A stretch of DNA of 64,000 nucleotides from Thiodiazotropha sp040506775 (GTDB taxonomy: Bacteria; Pseudomonadota; Gammaproteobacteria; Chromatiales; Chromatiaceae). The stretch is from contig JBEVWC010000012.1 in NCBI GenBank assembly GCA_040506775.1, forward strand, positions 62,001 to 126,000, written 5' to 3'. A program made the translations under genes and the position numbers. Of the stretch, positions 37,064 through 46,173 are shown in pieces; position 1 is the first letter of the stretch; the number at the start of each line of letters is the position of its first letter. The notes beneath the pieces were generated by a model, which saw only the letters and a program-made list of their open reading frames with translations, did not search any database and was not told the origin of the DNA.

Positions 37064-38854
37064 TCAATGATCGGTTGCGGCACCGGCACCTTTCGGTACG
37101 CGGATGTCCTCAACCAGGTGCTGGATGTGATCCGGCGGCGGAGCGGTCATCTTGGAGACCACGATGGCCACCGCGAAGTTGACCACAGCACCAATAGCAC
37201 CAAAGGCGTTTGGCGAGATGCCAAAGAACCAGTTGGCGCCCATGTCACCCAGGAACTCGGTGCCCGGGATGAACATGATGCCCTTGTGCTGGAACACGTA
37301 GAGCATGGTCACGCTGATGCCCGAGATCATGCCCCAGATGGCGCCGGCACGGTTCATGCGCTTGTTGAAGATACCCATCATCAGCACCGGGAAGATGGAG
37401 GACGCGGCCAGACCGAAGGCGATCGCCACGGTACCGGCGGCGAAATCCGGCGGATGCAGACCGAAGTAACCGGCCAGGGCGATGGCGCCCACCATGGCGA
37501 AGCGTCCCGCCATCAGCTCGTTCTTCTCCGAGATATCGGGCATGAACACGCCTTTCAGCAGGTCATGGGAGATTGAGGAGGAGATGGCCAGCAGCAGACC
37601 GGCTGCGGTGGACAGTGCGGCAGCCAGACCACCGGCAACCACCAGCGCGATGACCCAGTTGGGCAGACGGGCGATTTCCGGGTTGGCCAGTACCATGATG
37701 TCACGGTCGACCTTGGTCATCTCGTTGCCTTTCCAACCGAAGGTCTCAGCCTTGGCGGCGAAATCGGCGTTCTTGTCGTTGTAGTACTGGATACGGCCGT
37801 CGCCGTTCTTGTCTTCCCACTCCAACAGGCCGGTCTTCTGCCAGTTGAGCATCCATTGCGGTACTTTGGATATCTCGATGTTACCGGTCGGAGAGCCGAC
37901 CTCACCGGTCTGGATGGTGTTCATCAGGTTCAGGCGAGCCATGGAACCCACAGCCGGAGCGGTGGTGTAGAGGATCGCGATGAAGACCAGCGCCCAACCC
38001 GCGGAGGAGCGGGCGTCCTTCACCTTGGGTACGGTGAAGAAGCGGATGATGACGTGGGGCAGGCCCGCGGTACCGATCATCAGCGACAGGGTGTAGACGA
38101 ACATGTTCAGCTTGCTGCCCATAACCTGGGTGGTGTACTGGGCGAAGCCGAGGTCGGTTACCACCTGATCAAGACGATCCAGCATGTAGGTGCCGGTGGC
38201 AGGCCCTTCGGCCATGGTGCCAGCGATACCCAGCTGCGGGATCGGGTTGCCGGTCAGGTGCAGTGAGATGAACACGGCCGGAACGGTGTAGGCGAAGATC
38301 AGAACCACGTACTGGGCGATCTGGGTGTAGGTGATGCCCTTCATGCCGCCCATTACCGCATACACGAACACGATGCCCATGCCGATGAAGAGGCCGGTAT
38401 CGTAGTCGATCTGGAGGAAGCGGGAGAAGGCCACGCCGATACCCTTCATCTGACCGATAACGTAGGTTACGGAGGCCAGGATAAGGCACACGACCGCCAC
38501 GATGCGGGCTGTACGGGAGTAGAACCGGTCGCCGATGAACTCGGGCACGGTGAACTTGCCGAACTTACGCAGGTAGGGCGCCAGCAGCAGGGCCAGCAGC
38601 ACATAACCACCGGTCCAACCCATCAGGAATACGGAAGCGCCGTAGCCGTTGAAGGCAATCAGGCCCGCCATGGAGATGAAGGAGGCGGCGGACATCCAGT
38701 CGGCGGCGGTAGCCATGCCGTTGGCGACCGGGTGGACGCCGCGGCCGGCGGCGTAAAACTCGCCAGTGGTCCCTGCACGGGCCCAGAAGGCGATACCGAT
38801 GTAGAGGGCGAAGGTCGCGCCCACCACAATGTATGTCAAAGTTTGCAGATCCAT
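37064..38854 (-). CDS. Sodium:solute symporter family protein (acetate/carboxylate type)
   Basis: A 596-residue member of the SSS/SLC5 family with about 13 transmembrane segments. The N-terminus EFYAAGRGVHPVANGMATAADWMSAASFISMAG and KFTVPEFIGDRFYSRTARIVAV are typical of ActP-like transporters. An unusual hydrophilic insert (about residues 315-390, including LEWEDKNGDGRIQYYNDKNAD) lies between helices, as in the VC_2705 subfamily that is always paired with a DUF4212 small subunit. That subunit lies 16 bp upstream. The acs and CbrAB-like neighbours suggest acetate or another short carboxylate as substrate. Confidence 0.9.
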   Translation of the reverse strand: MDLQTLTYIVVGATFALYIGIAFWARAGTTGEFYAAGRGVHPVANGMATAADWMSAASFISMAGLIAFNGYGASVFLMGWTGGYVLLALLLAPYLRKFGKFTVPEFIGDRFYSRTARIVAVVCLILASVTYVIGQMKGIGVAFSRFLQIDYDTGLFIGMGIVFVYAVMGGMKGITYTQIAQYVVLIFAYTVPAVFISLHLTGNPIPQLGIAGTMAEGPATGTYMLDRLDQVVTDLGFAQYTTQVMGSKLNMFVYTLSLMIGTAGLPHVIIRFFTVPKVKDARSSAGWALVFIAILYTTAPAVGSMARLNLMNTIQTGEVGSPTGNIEISKVPQWMLNWQKTGLLEWEDKNGDGRIQYYNDKNADFAAKAETFGWKGNEMTKVDRDIMVLANPEIARLPNWVIALVVAGGLAAALSTAAGLLLAISSSISHDLLKGVFMPDISEKNELMAGRFAMVGAIALAGYFGLHPPDFAAGTVAIAFGLAASSIFPVLMMGIFNKRMNRAGAIWGMISGISVTMLYVFQHKGIMFIPGTEFLGDMGANWFFGISPNAFGAIGAVVNFAVAIVVSKMTAPPPDHIQHLVEDIRVPKGAGAATDH

Positions 38855-38870
38855 GAGTCGTTATCCCCCA

Positions 38871-39125
38871 TTAATCCTCATGGACGTCGAACTCGACATC
38901 CAGAGCGTTCATGCGTTTTGCGTAGACATAGATCAGCACCAGGAAGGTGTAGATCGAGCCGTTCTGGGCAAACCAGAAGCCGAGGCCCACACCACCGATC
39001 TTGATGGAGTTGAGCGGCTCCACCAGGATGATGCCGAAGAGGTAAGAGCAGATGAACCAAATCACCAGCAGTATGCTGACTAGGCGAATATTGGCTTTCC
39101 AATACTGTTCAGCAGTTTTGTTCAT
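38871..39125 (-). CDS. DUF4212 small subunit of sodium:solute symporter
   Basis: An 84-residue protein with two transmembrane helices (LVSILLVIWFICSYLFGIIL and FWFAQNGSIYTFLVLIYVYA), starting MNKTAEQYWKANIRL after a GGAGTG site; a longer frame to 39197 has no SD. It matches the DUF4212 family (putative solute:sodium symporter small subunit), which is encoded next to the VC_2705-type symporter and is thought to form part of it. Confidence 0.92.
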   Translation of the reverse strand: MNKTAEQYWKANIRLVSILLVIWFICSYLFGIILVEPLNSIKIGGVGLGFWFAQNGSIYTFLVLIYVYAKRMNALDVEFDVHED

Positions 39126-39454
39126 ATCATGATCACTCCGCCGTAATAGAACTTGAAGTTTTGTCGAGAGAAGTATCTGCCCCAGGGAAATATCCATTCC
39201 GGATTATTCTGTGATGTGGAACTCGCAGCGGCAGACACCCATGTTTGTGTCACTGCACAAAAAGAGGGTGACACATCGCACTATTCTGTTGCACGGGTGT
39301 CTATAAAGTCAAACAAAACAATAAGTTAAGTCATGCTCTCTTTTGTTGCATGGCAGCAATAATGTTACTATAGGTATCACATTGCCCGGTGATACGTTAC
39401 CTTAGGAACCGAAGCACGTTTCCTATGGTAAGAAAAAGTTTTTTGGGATGAATC
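39126..39454. promoter_or_regulatory. Divergent control region of the symporter operon and the terB-like gene
   Basis: A 329-bp spacer between divergent genes. It holds an inverted repeat TGTGTCAC (39246-39253) / GTGACACA (39268-39275) with 14-bp spacing, about 120 bp upstream of the DUF4212 start, a plausible operator or activator site. I looked for a GG-N10-GC sigma-54 element reading toward the symporter and found no convincing one. Confidence 0.45.
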
Positions 39455-39913
39455 ATGCTGAAATCGATTTTTGACTATTTCAACACCCATCTGATGCCGG
39501 ATTCCGCTGCAAGCGCCCCGGAACTGGAGCGTCAGCTCAATACCGCGGTGGCTGCCCTGATGTTTGAAATCGCCGCTTCGGACTTCGAGCAGGCTCCGGA
39601 GGAGCAGGCCGAGATTCTGTCGGCAATCGAGAAACACTTCGATCTGGATGAGCAGGCGGCCCGGGATCTGATGCGACTGGGAGAGCGGGAACACGCCGCT
39701 TCAACCGATTATTTTCAGTTCACCTCACTGATCAATAAACACTATTCATCGGAGCAGAAGGTCAGTCTCATCGAGGCCCTATGGCGGGTGGCTTTCGCGG
39801 ATCAAAAGCTTCATCAATACGAGGAACACGTGATCCGGCGGCTGTCTGAGCTGTTGTATGTGCCGCATAGTGATTTTATTGCGGCTAAACTACGGATGCT
39901 TAAGAGTTTTTAG
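39455..39913 (+). CDS. TerB family protein
   Basis: A 152-residue helical protein of the tellurite-resistance TerB fold, with ALMFEIAASDFEQAPEEQAEI and LIEALWRVAFADQKLHQYEEHVIRRL, where the acidic residues of the metal-binding pattern are conserved. The family is associated with metal ions at the membrane or with stress response; direct tellurite resistance cannot be inferred from this domain alone. It is convergent with the response regulator gene. Confidence 0.85.
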   Translation: MLKSIFDYFNTHLMPDSAASAPELERQLNTAVAALMFEIAASDFEQAPEEQAEILSAIEKHFDLDEQAARDLMRLGEREHAASTDYFQFTSLINKHYSSEQKVSLIEALWRVAFADQKLHQYEEHVIRRLSELLYVPHSDFIAAKLRMLKSF

Positions 39914-40101
39914 TTATGAGTTTTTAGTTTTGAGTTAGTGAGTTCGCTGCGCTCACGATATTCGTTTATTTTTTTTATTCAGACCCTTCCTGGTGAAGAG
40001 AGAAACCGATGTTTTGATATGTTCGTGATTCGTTACCATCGAACTGAGCCGTGAGCGTAGCGAACTCACTAACTAAAAACTAAAAACTAAAAACTAAAAA
40101 C
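39914..40101. repeat. Inverted AT-rich repeat between convergent genes
   Basis: Left arm 39917-39957 (GAGTTTTTAGTTTTGAG then TTCGCTGCGCTCACG) is mirrored by 40049-40110 (CGTGAGCGTAGCGAACTCAC then tandem TAAAAAC units). It lies between the ends of the terB-like and cbrB-like genes and could serve as a bidirectional terminator. The same sequence occurs at 18847-18900. Confidence 0.65.
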
Positions 40102-41454
40102 TCAAAACTCTTTTGTTTTGTTTTTCTTCCCCCGCTTATCCCGCGGAATCCCGAAGCGTTGCCGGCGTTCCCATAGTGCCTTGCGGCTGATACCCAGTTG
40201 CCGGGCGAGCTCCGTTTCGGTCATGTGATCCTGATTCTCCAGCACGAAATGGCGGAAATACTCCTCCAGGGAGAGATTGTCCTGGGTGCTCTCTCTCTGC
40301 GCCCGGGTGGGGGAGATATGGTGGTCGATGGCCAGCAGTTCCGGGGTGATGTGCTCCCCCTCGCAAAGGATTACTGCGCGTTCGATGGTGTTGCCCAGTT
40401 CCCGCACGTTGCCTGGCCAGTGGTAGCGGCGGATCGCTTCCAGGGCGCTGCGACTCAGGGTGAGTGCCGGCCGGTTGAGCTGACTGCAGGACTTGTGCAG
40501 CAGGTGATTGGCCAGTGCCTTGATGTCTGAGCCCCGCTCCCGCAGGGGCGGAAGGGTCATCTCGACCACCCTGAGGCGAAAATAGAGATCGCTACGGAAA
40601 GTCTGTTGCTGGACCAGCTTGCGCACATCCTGATGGGTCGCGGCGATGATCCGGATATCCGAGATGCCCGGGTCTCGGCCGGGTGAGGCGGCATATTCAT
40701 CCCCCTGCAGGACCCGCAGCAGGCGGGCCTGGGCTGCCATGGAAAGTTCTCCCACCTCATCCATGAACAAGGTCCCGCCATGGGCCTTGGCGAGTAGACC
40801 GCCACGCCCCGGCACTCCGTCATCCTGGGAGCCGAAGAGCTGGGTCTCGACCTGGTTTTCCGGTACGGCGGCGCAGTTGAAGACGATGAACGGTGCGTTC
40901 CGACGCTGACTTTTCTCGTGCAGGGCACGCGCAACCAGCTCCTTGCCAGTACCCGATTCACCCAGGATCAGTACCGTGGCATCGGTGGGTGCGACCTTCT
41001 CGATACGGTGAAAAACCTCCACCATGGGCGGGCATTCGCCGATCATGCCGCTCACCGGATAGCTCTTTTCCACCTCGGATTTGAGAATCTGCTGCTGACG
41101 CAGTTGTTGATCCTGATGGATGATGCGCTTGACCAGCATCAGCAGTTCGTCGTGATCAAAGGGTTTCGCGATATAGTCGATGGCGCCCAGTTTCATGGCG
41201 TCCACCGCAGAGCGGATGCTCGCATAGCTGGTCATGATCAGCACCGGTACCGGCTGCGCCTGCTCGATAATTTCAGTGCCCGGCGCCCCGGGCAGACGTA
41301 CATCGCTGATGATCAGATCAAAAGCCTGCAGCGGTAGCTGTTTCGCCTCCTCGACCGACCCCGCCTCCTGGACCAGGTAGTCGTTACGCTCCAGCAGACG
41401 TTTGACGGCGCGGCGTATGACGGTTTCGTCTTCGATGATGAGTATCTGGTTCAT
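40102..41454 (-). CDS. NtrC-family response regulator (CbrB-like) without a GAFTGA motif
   Basis: A 450-residue regulator. The receiver domain has EDE (8-10), phospho-acceptor Asp51 (IISDVRLPG) and Lys97. The AAA+ domain has Walker A GESGTGKE (165-172), Walker B TLFMDE (228-233) and the R-finger region FRSDLYFRLRV. The C-terminal Fis-type HTH ends ETELARQLGISRKALWERRQ. Where sigma-54 activators have GAFTGA, this protein has SQDDGVPGRGG (about 209-219). It overlaps the kinase gene by 4 bp, so the two form one operon. The upstream kinase with an SSS domain makes it CbrB-like; whether it works with sigma-54 is doubtful. Confidence 0.9.
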   Translation of the reverse strand: MNQILIIEDETVIRRAVKRLLERNDYLVQEAGSVEEAKQLPLQAFDLIISDVRLPGAPGTEIIEQAQPVPVLIMTSYASIRSAVDAMKLGAIDYIAKPFDHDELLMLVKRIIHQDQQLRQQQILKSEVEKSYPVSGMIGECPPMVEVFHRIEKVAPTDATVLILGESGTGKELVARALHEKSQRRNAPFIVFNCAAVPENQVETQLFGSQDDGVPGRGGLLAKAHGGTLFMDEVGELSMAAQARLLRVLQGDEYAASPGRDPGISDIRIIAATHQDVRKLVQQQTFRSDLYFRLRVVEMTLPPLRERGSDIKALANHLLHKSCSQLNRPALTLSRSALEAIRRYHWPGNVRELGNTIERAVILCEGEHITPELLAIDHHISPTRAQRESTQDNLSLEEYFRHFVLENQDHMTETELARQLGISRKALWERRQRFGIPRDKRGKKNKTKEF

Positions 41455-44396
41455 GTGATCGGATTATATTGTCGGGGGATATCCATGGTGACCCGGGTGC
41501 CGCTGCCGCGCTCCGATTCAATGCTGATCGAACCATGGTGATCGGAGACGATCTTGTAGGCAATGGCGAGCCCCAGGCCGGTGCCTTCGCCGGGTGACTT
41601 GGTGGTGAAGAACGGTTCGAAGATGTAACTGATGTGCTCGTCGGGGATGCCTTCACCCTGGTCCTCGACCTCAATACGCAGCAAATCCTCGATTTTGCTC
41701 GCCACGACCCTGACCTGAGCGCCGGGTTCCGAGGCGTCACAGGCATTGGTGAGTATGTTCACCAGCACCTGTGAGATGGCCTGACGATCCGCCTCCAGGG
41801 TCAGCTCCGGGTCGCACTGGTTGAGGCAATCGATCTGACGCCCGTGCTGAGTGAGCTTGACCAGGCGGATCGCCTCATCCACCACCTCGCGCACACGGAA
41901 ACTCCGGGTGTCCATGCCAATGCGACCACTGCGGCTGAAGTTCATCAGGGTCTTGACGATCGTGGTGATGCGCTGGGTCTGGTTGAGGATCTCCTCGATG
42001 CTTTCACGGATGATTTGCGGGTCGTCCTCGTCACGCAGATTCTGCGCCAGAGAGGCGATTCCGGTGACCGGGTTGCCGATCTCGTGGGCCACTCCGGCGG
42101 CCAACCGCCCGATCGAGGCCAGGCGTTCACTGTGGGCCAGTTCCGCTTCCAGGGTTTCCAGGTCCGTCAGGTCCTCCATGAGAATGACCTGGCTGGTGCG
42201 GGCCTCCTCCACGGGATGGTCCATGGGCAGCGGGGCGGGGATCGCCGCCTTGTGCAGGTTGAACCAGCGACTGGTTCCGTAGTGGGTGACCTCGAGGTGG
42301 TGAATGTGTTCGTCGGAGGCGGTTGCGAATCCTGCCAGCAGGTGTCCCCAGGGTGCGGGCAGCCGGTGCAGGGACACACCGATGGCGTCCCGGGCGGTGA
42401 CGTTGGTCATTACCTCCATGGCCAGGTTCCAGATGGTGACAGTGCGCAGCCGGTCGATGGTGCAGACCCCAAGAGGCAGGTCCAGGAGGATCTGCCGGTG
42501 GTAGCGTCGCAGGTTGTCCAGGTCGGCGCTCAACCCGCGCAGGCGGCTGCGGGAATGTTCCAGTTGATCTTCGATAAAACGCATCGAATCCGCCAGTGCG
42601 GTCTGGGTATGCACATCCAGTTGCAGGCGGCGGTTGATGATCATGTGTGCCAGTTGCGGACCAAGCAGACCGGAGAGGTTGCGTTCGATCCGTTCGCGCA
42701 ACCGGCGCAGTTGAGAAGGACGGGTTTCCGTGGGTGAGAGCCCCAGGTCCCGCAGGGCCAGTGCCACTTCCCGCTGACCGGCTTCATGACCCAGCATCTG
42801 CGAGAGCTGCTTGGTGAACTGGGCTGTGGACTCGGCGTTAACCATGCCCCCGAGGGGCATCAGGGACTCACTGCAACAGGCGTTGGCGGCCTCCTTCTCA
42901 CCCATGCTCTGGGCGCTGACCAGAGAGCCGAACACGAACAGCAGTGCATTGACGGCCAGGGACCAGAAGGTGGCGAACTCCCACTGATCCATGCCGGAGG
43001 CAATACGCAGGGCAGGAATGTCAAACTCGGTTCGGACAAAGCCGGAACTCTCCAGAAGCGGCAGTAACAGGGTGGCGGACCAGATGATGATGCCGGACAG
43101 CAGACCCATGATGAAGCCGGTGCGGGTGGCGCGTCGCCAGTAGAGCAGACCGACCACACCGGGGAGAAACTGGGCCACCGCGACAAACGAAATCAGCCCC
43201 AGTTGCACCAGGCCCTCGTGTTTTTCCAGCAATATATAGAAACCGTAACCGGCCATGATGATGATGCCGATCAGCAGACGCCTGCCAAGCAGCAGCCAGC
43301 GGTAGAGGTTGACCGCGGGATCGGGAAAATTGGTCGGCAGCAGGATGTGGTTGAGGGTCATCGAAGAGAGGGCCAGGGTGGTGATGATCATCATCGCGCT
43401 GGCGGATGAGACCCCGCCGATGAAGGTCAGGACCGGAACCCAGGAGGGCCCCTGTTCCAGTCCGATGCCGAGGGCGAAGAAGTCGGGTTCCAGGGACAGG
43501 TTCAAGGCCTTGCCCGCCCACAGAATCAGCGGAATCGGCAGGTTGATCAGTAACAGAAACAGGGGGAAGGCCCAACTTGCGGTGCGCAACGCCCGGGGCT
43601 CGAGGTTTTCGGCAAACAGCATGTGAAACTGCCGCGGCAGCAGGAAGGCCGCAGCAAACGCCAGCAACAACAGAGTGGTCCAGGGGCCTTCACGAACCGG
43701 CTCGACCAGTCGCATCTGCTCCTCGGGGTGGCTGGCGAGCCATGCGTTCAAACCGTCGAAACCGCCAAACACCCCGTACAGGGCGGTCAGACCGATCGCC
43801 ATCAGGGCGGCCAGCTTGATCAGCGACTCGAACGCAATCGCCACCACCAGGCCGCGATGCCGCTCACGGCTGGTGCTGTGCCGGGCGCCGAACAGGATCG
43901 CGAATACCACCAGGGTGACACAGAAACTCAGGGCCAGGATGCGGGGTGGCACATCCTGGGTCATCACCTGCAGTGAGTCGGTGACTGCGCGGATCTGCAG
44001 GGCGATATAGGGCAGGGTGCCCACCAGCATGAACAGGGTGACCAGGATACCCGCCAGCTGGCTGCGGTAGCGGAACGCAAACAGGTCCGCCAGAGAGGTC
44101 AGCTGGTACTCCCGGGTCAATCTCAGGATGGGCTGAAACAGAATCGGCGTGAGGGCGAACGCCAGGGTCACCCCGAGGTAGATGGTGAGAAACAGGTAGC
44201 CCTGGTCCTGGGCAAAACCGACACTGCCGTAGTAGGTCCAGGTGGTGGCATACACACCCAGCGACAGCACGTAGGTCAAGGGGTGTCGGATCAGTCTTTC
44301 CGGTATACGGCCGCTGTCCGCGGCGAAAGCGATCAGGAACAGCAGCGCCAGATAGCCGAAGCTGATGACAAACAGGTGCCAGAGATCAAGTGTCAT
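41451..44396 (-). CDS. SSS-domain sensor histidine kinase (CbrA-like)
   Basis: A 981-residue kinase, nearly the length of Pseudomonas CbrA (about 983). The N-terminal half (1-500) is a sodium/solute symporter domain with about 13 helices (YGSVGFAQDQGYLFLTIYLG; VSSASAMMIITTLALSSMTLN). Next come a linker with a coiled coil (about 610-650), a PAS domain (about 655-760), HisKA with the phospho-His in LAAGVAHEIGNPVTG, and a HATPase with NILTNACDAS and GEGTGLGLAIAYKIV. CbrA/CrbS-type kinases control carbon use, including acs. The presence of acs and a symporter in the same island fits. Confidence 0.94.
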   Translation of the reverse strand: MTLDLWHLFVISFGYLALLFLIAFAADSGRIPERLIRHPLTYVLSLGVYATTWTYYGSVGFAQDQGYLFLTIYLGVTLAFALTPILFQPILRLTREYQLTSLADLFAFRYRSQLAGILVTLFMLVGTLPYIALQIRAVTDSLQVMTQDVPPRILALSFCVTLVVFAILFGARHSTSRERHRGLVVAIAFESLIKLAALMAIGLTALYGVFGGFDGLNAWLASHPEEQMRLVEPVREGPWTTLLLLAFAAAFLLPRQFHMLFAENLEPRALRTASWAFPLFLLLINLPIPLILWAGKALNLSLEPDFFALGIGLEQGPSWVPVLTFIGGVSSASAMMIITTLALSSMTLNHILLPTNFPDPAVNLYRWLLLGRRLLIGIIIMAGYGFYILLEKHEGLVQLGLISFVAVAQFLPGVVGLLYWRRATRTGFIMGLLSGIIIWSATLLLPLLESSGFVRTEFDIPALRIASGMDQWEFATFWSLAVNALLFVFGSLVSAQSMGEKEAANACCSESLMPLGGMVNAESTAQFTKQLSQMLGHEAGQREVALALRDLGLSPTETRPSQLRRLRERIERNLSGLLGPQLAHMIINRRLQLDVHTQTALADSMRFIEDQLEHSRSRLRGLSADLDNLRRYHRQILLDLPLGVCTIDRLRTVTIWNLAMEVMTNVTARDAIGVSLHRLPAPWGHLLAGFATASDEHIHHLEVTHYGTSRWFNLHKAAIPAPLPMDHPVEEARTSQVILMEDLTDLETLEAELAHSERLASIGRLAAGVAHEIGNPVTGIASLAQNLRDEDDPQIIRESIEEILNQTQRITTIVKTLMNFSRSGRIGMDTRSFRVREVVDEAIRLVKLTQHGRQIDCLNQCDPELTLEADRQAISQVLVNILTNACDASEPGAQVRVVASKIEDLLRIEVEDQGEGIPDEHISYIFEPFFTTKSPGEGTGLGLAIAYKIVSDHHGSISIESERGSGTRVTMDIPRQYNPIT

Positions 44397-44580
44397 CGCG
44401 ACGGTGATTGACCCAGGCGATGGCTATGATCACCACCAGCCAGAGCAGGTAGGGGAGAAACCAGAACCGGCCCGGAGATGTCCACCACATCATGATCGGG
44501 GTGGAAAACATCAACAACACCAGCAGGCTGAGTGCGAGGGTCCGGTCAATCAGTCGATCGGGAGGCGGGGATTCGCGCAT
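44386..44580 (-). CDS. Small membrane protein upstream of the kinase (CbrX-like)
   Basis: A 64-residue protein with two hydrophobic segments (TLALSLLVLLMFSTPIMMWW and FWFLPYLLWLVVIIAIAWV). It overlaps the kinase start by 11 bp, so translation is coupled. In Pseudomonas a small ORF, cbrX, overlaps cbrA in the same way. A perfect hairpin (44593-44619) lies just before its start codon. Confidence 0.75.
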   Translation of the reverse strand: MRESPPPDRLIDRTLALSLLVLLMFSTPIMMWWTSPGRFWFLPYLLWLVVIIAIAWVNHRRDDT

Positions 44581-44592
44581 GGGGATACACTA

Positions 44593-44619
44593 GCAGTTGT
44601 TACCAAGGGTAACAACTGC
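44593..44619. promoter_or_regulatory. 12-bp perfect inverted repeat in the cbrXAB leader
   Basis: GCAGTTGTTACC (44593-44604) and GGTAACAACTGC (44608-44619), 3-nt loop, 13 bp upstream of the ATG of the CbrX-like gene. It may be an operator or an RNA hairpin that limits ribosome access. Confidence 0.55.
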
Positions 44620-44637
44620 CGGCAGTCTGTCGTGATT

Positions 44638-44763
44638 CTGTTCAGACCCCTCGGTGTTGCGCTGAAACCCTCCTCAAAATGCTCATTCATCCCGCTAAAT
44701 TGAGCATATTTTGGCAGGTTTCCTTTTGCCTGGCAGTCGATCGAGGGATTTCAAAAGCCTGCC
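44638..44763 (-). repeat. MITE-like palindromic element, copy 3 (diverged, inverted)
   Basis: Read on the minus strand it starts GGCAGGCTTTTGAAAT and contains AATGAGCATTTTGAGGAGGG and GGTTTCAGCGCA, aligning with copy 1 at 21685. It lies between the cbrXAB and cheV genes. Confidence 0.6.
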
Positions 44764-44802
44764 AGTGGTGCATCCGAACGGTGCTGTCCGCAACAGCAGA
44801 GC

Positions 44803-45765
44803 TTACTTTTGAGAATATCTCTCGCGGATGATTTCGTGCAGCTTGGCCGACAGTTCGGTCGGTTCAAACTTGGGTACGTAGGCATCCGCACCCATGCCTT
44901 TGCCCAGCGCCATGTTCGCATCGGCGGACAGGGACGAGTGCATGATGATCGGAATGTCGCTGAAGCGGGGATCTTCCTTGAGTTTTTTGGTCAGCACGTA
45001 ACCATCCATTTCCGGCATTTCCACGTCGGTCAACACGATCTGCACGAAATCACTGGCCTTGTGCCCGGTGGCGGATGCCCGTTCCGCGATCTCTCGCATT
45101 TTGTTGAGGGCTTCCGAGCCGTTGGTGGTGGCAATGAATTTCATACCCATGTGGTTCATGGTGCGGATGATCTGGTCACGGGCGACTGCGGAGTCGTCCG
45201 CGAACAGCAGGGTGATTTCGCTGTCTTCCACCCGCGCGATGCCTTCGAAGAGGTCCGCGCTCTGGCCGAATCCGGAGGTCTGGCTGAGCACCATCTCCAC
45301 GTCCATGATCATGACCAGACGTTTGTCTTTCAATTCGGTGACGGCAGTGACCAGGCCGCCGTGCTGCTGGGCCATCATCGCCGGTGGCACCTTCACATCT
45401 TCCCAGGCCAGGCGTTCGATGGTGTCCACTGCATGGACCAGGAACCCCTGCACATTCTTGTTGTACTCGGTGACGATCAGGATGCCCGGTTTCTCCTCGG
45501 TCCGAACACCGCAGAAGTCCGGCAGGTTGATCACAGGAATCATGTTGCCACGCAGACTGACCATACCTTCCACCGAAGAGGGCATATCCGGTGCGTGGGT
45601 GATTTCCGGCACCAGCATGACCTCCCGCACTTTGAACACATTGACTCCGTAGGTCTCTTCCCGGCCGGTATTGATATCCTTACCCAGGCTGAACAGAAGC
45701 ACTTCGAGACGGTTTGTGCCAGCCAATCGAGTGCGGTCATCCACGGATTTGATGAAGTTTGTCAT
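44803..45765 (-). CDS. cheV: Chemotaxis coupling protein CheV
   Basis: A 320-residue protein with an N-terminal CheW-like domain (about 15-165: YGVNVFKVREVMLVPEIT, MVSLRGNMIPVINL) and a C-terminal receiver domain (about 185-315: LLFADDSAVARDQI, phospho-acceptor in VLTDVEMPEMDGYVL, Lys in YVPKFEPTEL). CheV couples chemoreceptors to CheA and can be phosphorylated for adaptation. It stands alone here; the other che and fla genes are outside the window. Confidence 0.96.
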   Translation of the reverse strand: MTNFIKSVDDRTRLAGTNRLEVLLFSLGKDINTGREETYGVNVFKVREVMLVPEITHAPDMPSSVEGMVSLRGNMIPVINLPDFCGVRTEEKPGILIVTEYNKNVQGFLVHAVDTIERLAWEDVKVPPAMMAQQHGGLVTAVTELKDKRLVMIMDVEMVLSQTSGFGQSADLFEGIARVEDSEITLLFADDSAVARDQIIRTMNHMGMKFIATTNGSEALNKMREIAERASATGHKASDFVQIVLTDVEMPEMDGYVLTKKLKEDPRFSDIPIIMHSSLSADANMALGKGMGADAYVPKFEPTELSAKLHEIIRERYSQK

Positions 45766-46173
45766 TTTGGTTCACTCAGCATGATTCAGGAGGTCGTTCT
45801 GAAGGCGCAGGCCGCATTCGGGCCAGTGCGCTCTATCATACGGATTGTAGCGGTCATCCAGACAAAAGCTTTAACCGCAACAGTTATTTCCAGAGGGTAA
45901 AGCGAGAGCTTGTAACCGCGCGGATGTCCCTGGTTCAGGGCCGGGTCCCGGGGCAGCGGACATTAACTCGGGGCGCTGACTTCACACGCCAAAGGCGTGG
46001 CGCCGGGTTTGAGATAGGATTGTCTCCGCTGAGACTGGAAAATATCGAGATTTTGTCTCAAGATCTCGTGATAACGGTCTGAAGCGCAAGCCTGCGTCCT
46101 GTCAGTCGTTGTCATTTCAAGCTGAACCTGTACTGTTGAGACAGCCAGGTTCGGTTATTCGAGGAGGAGAGTC
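45766..46173. other. Divergent spacer between cheV and the DUF6394 operon
   Basis: A 408-bp region without a supported gene. It has a small palindrome CACGCC AAA GGCGTG (about 45986-46000) and a possible sigma-70 promoter toward the DUF6394 gene: TTGTCA (46109-46114), 16 bp, TACTGT (46131-46136). Confidence 0.4.

Noticed and set aside
40050..40112. CrcZ-like small RNA downstream of cbrB (A-rich TAAAAAC tandem)
   Set aside because: The A-rich sequence is part of a dispersed repeat also found at 18847, and no promoter or terminator pattern of an sRNA is seen.
45844..45880. Flagellar sigma-28 promoter for cheV (minus strand TAAA-N15-ACCGCTAC)
   Set aside because: Only five of eight -10 positions match GCCGATAA; too weak to list.
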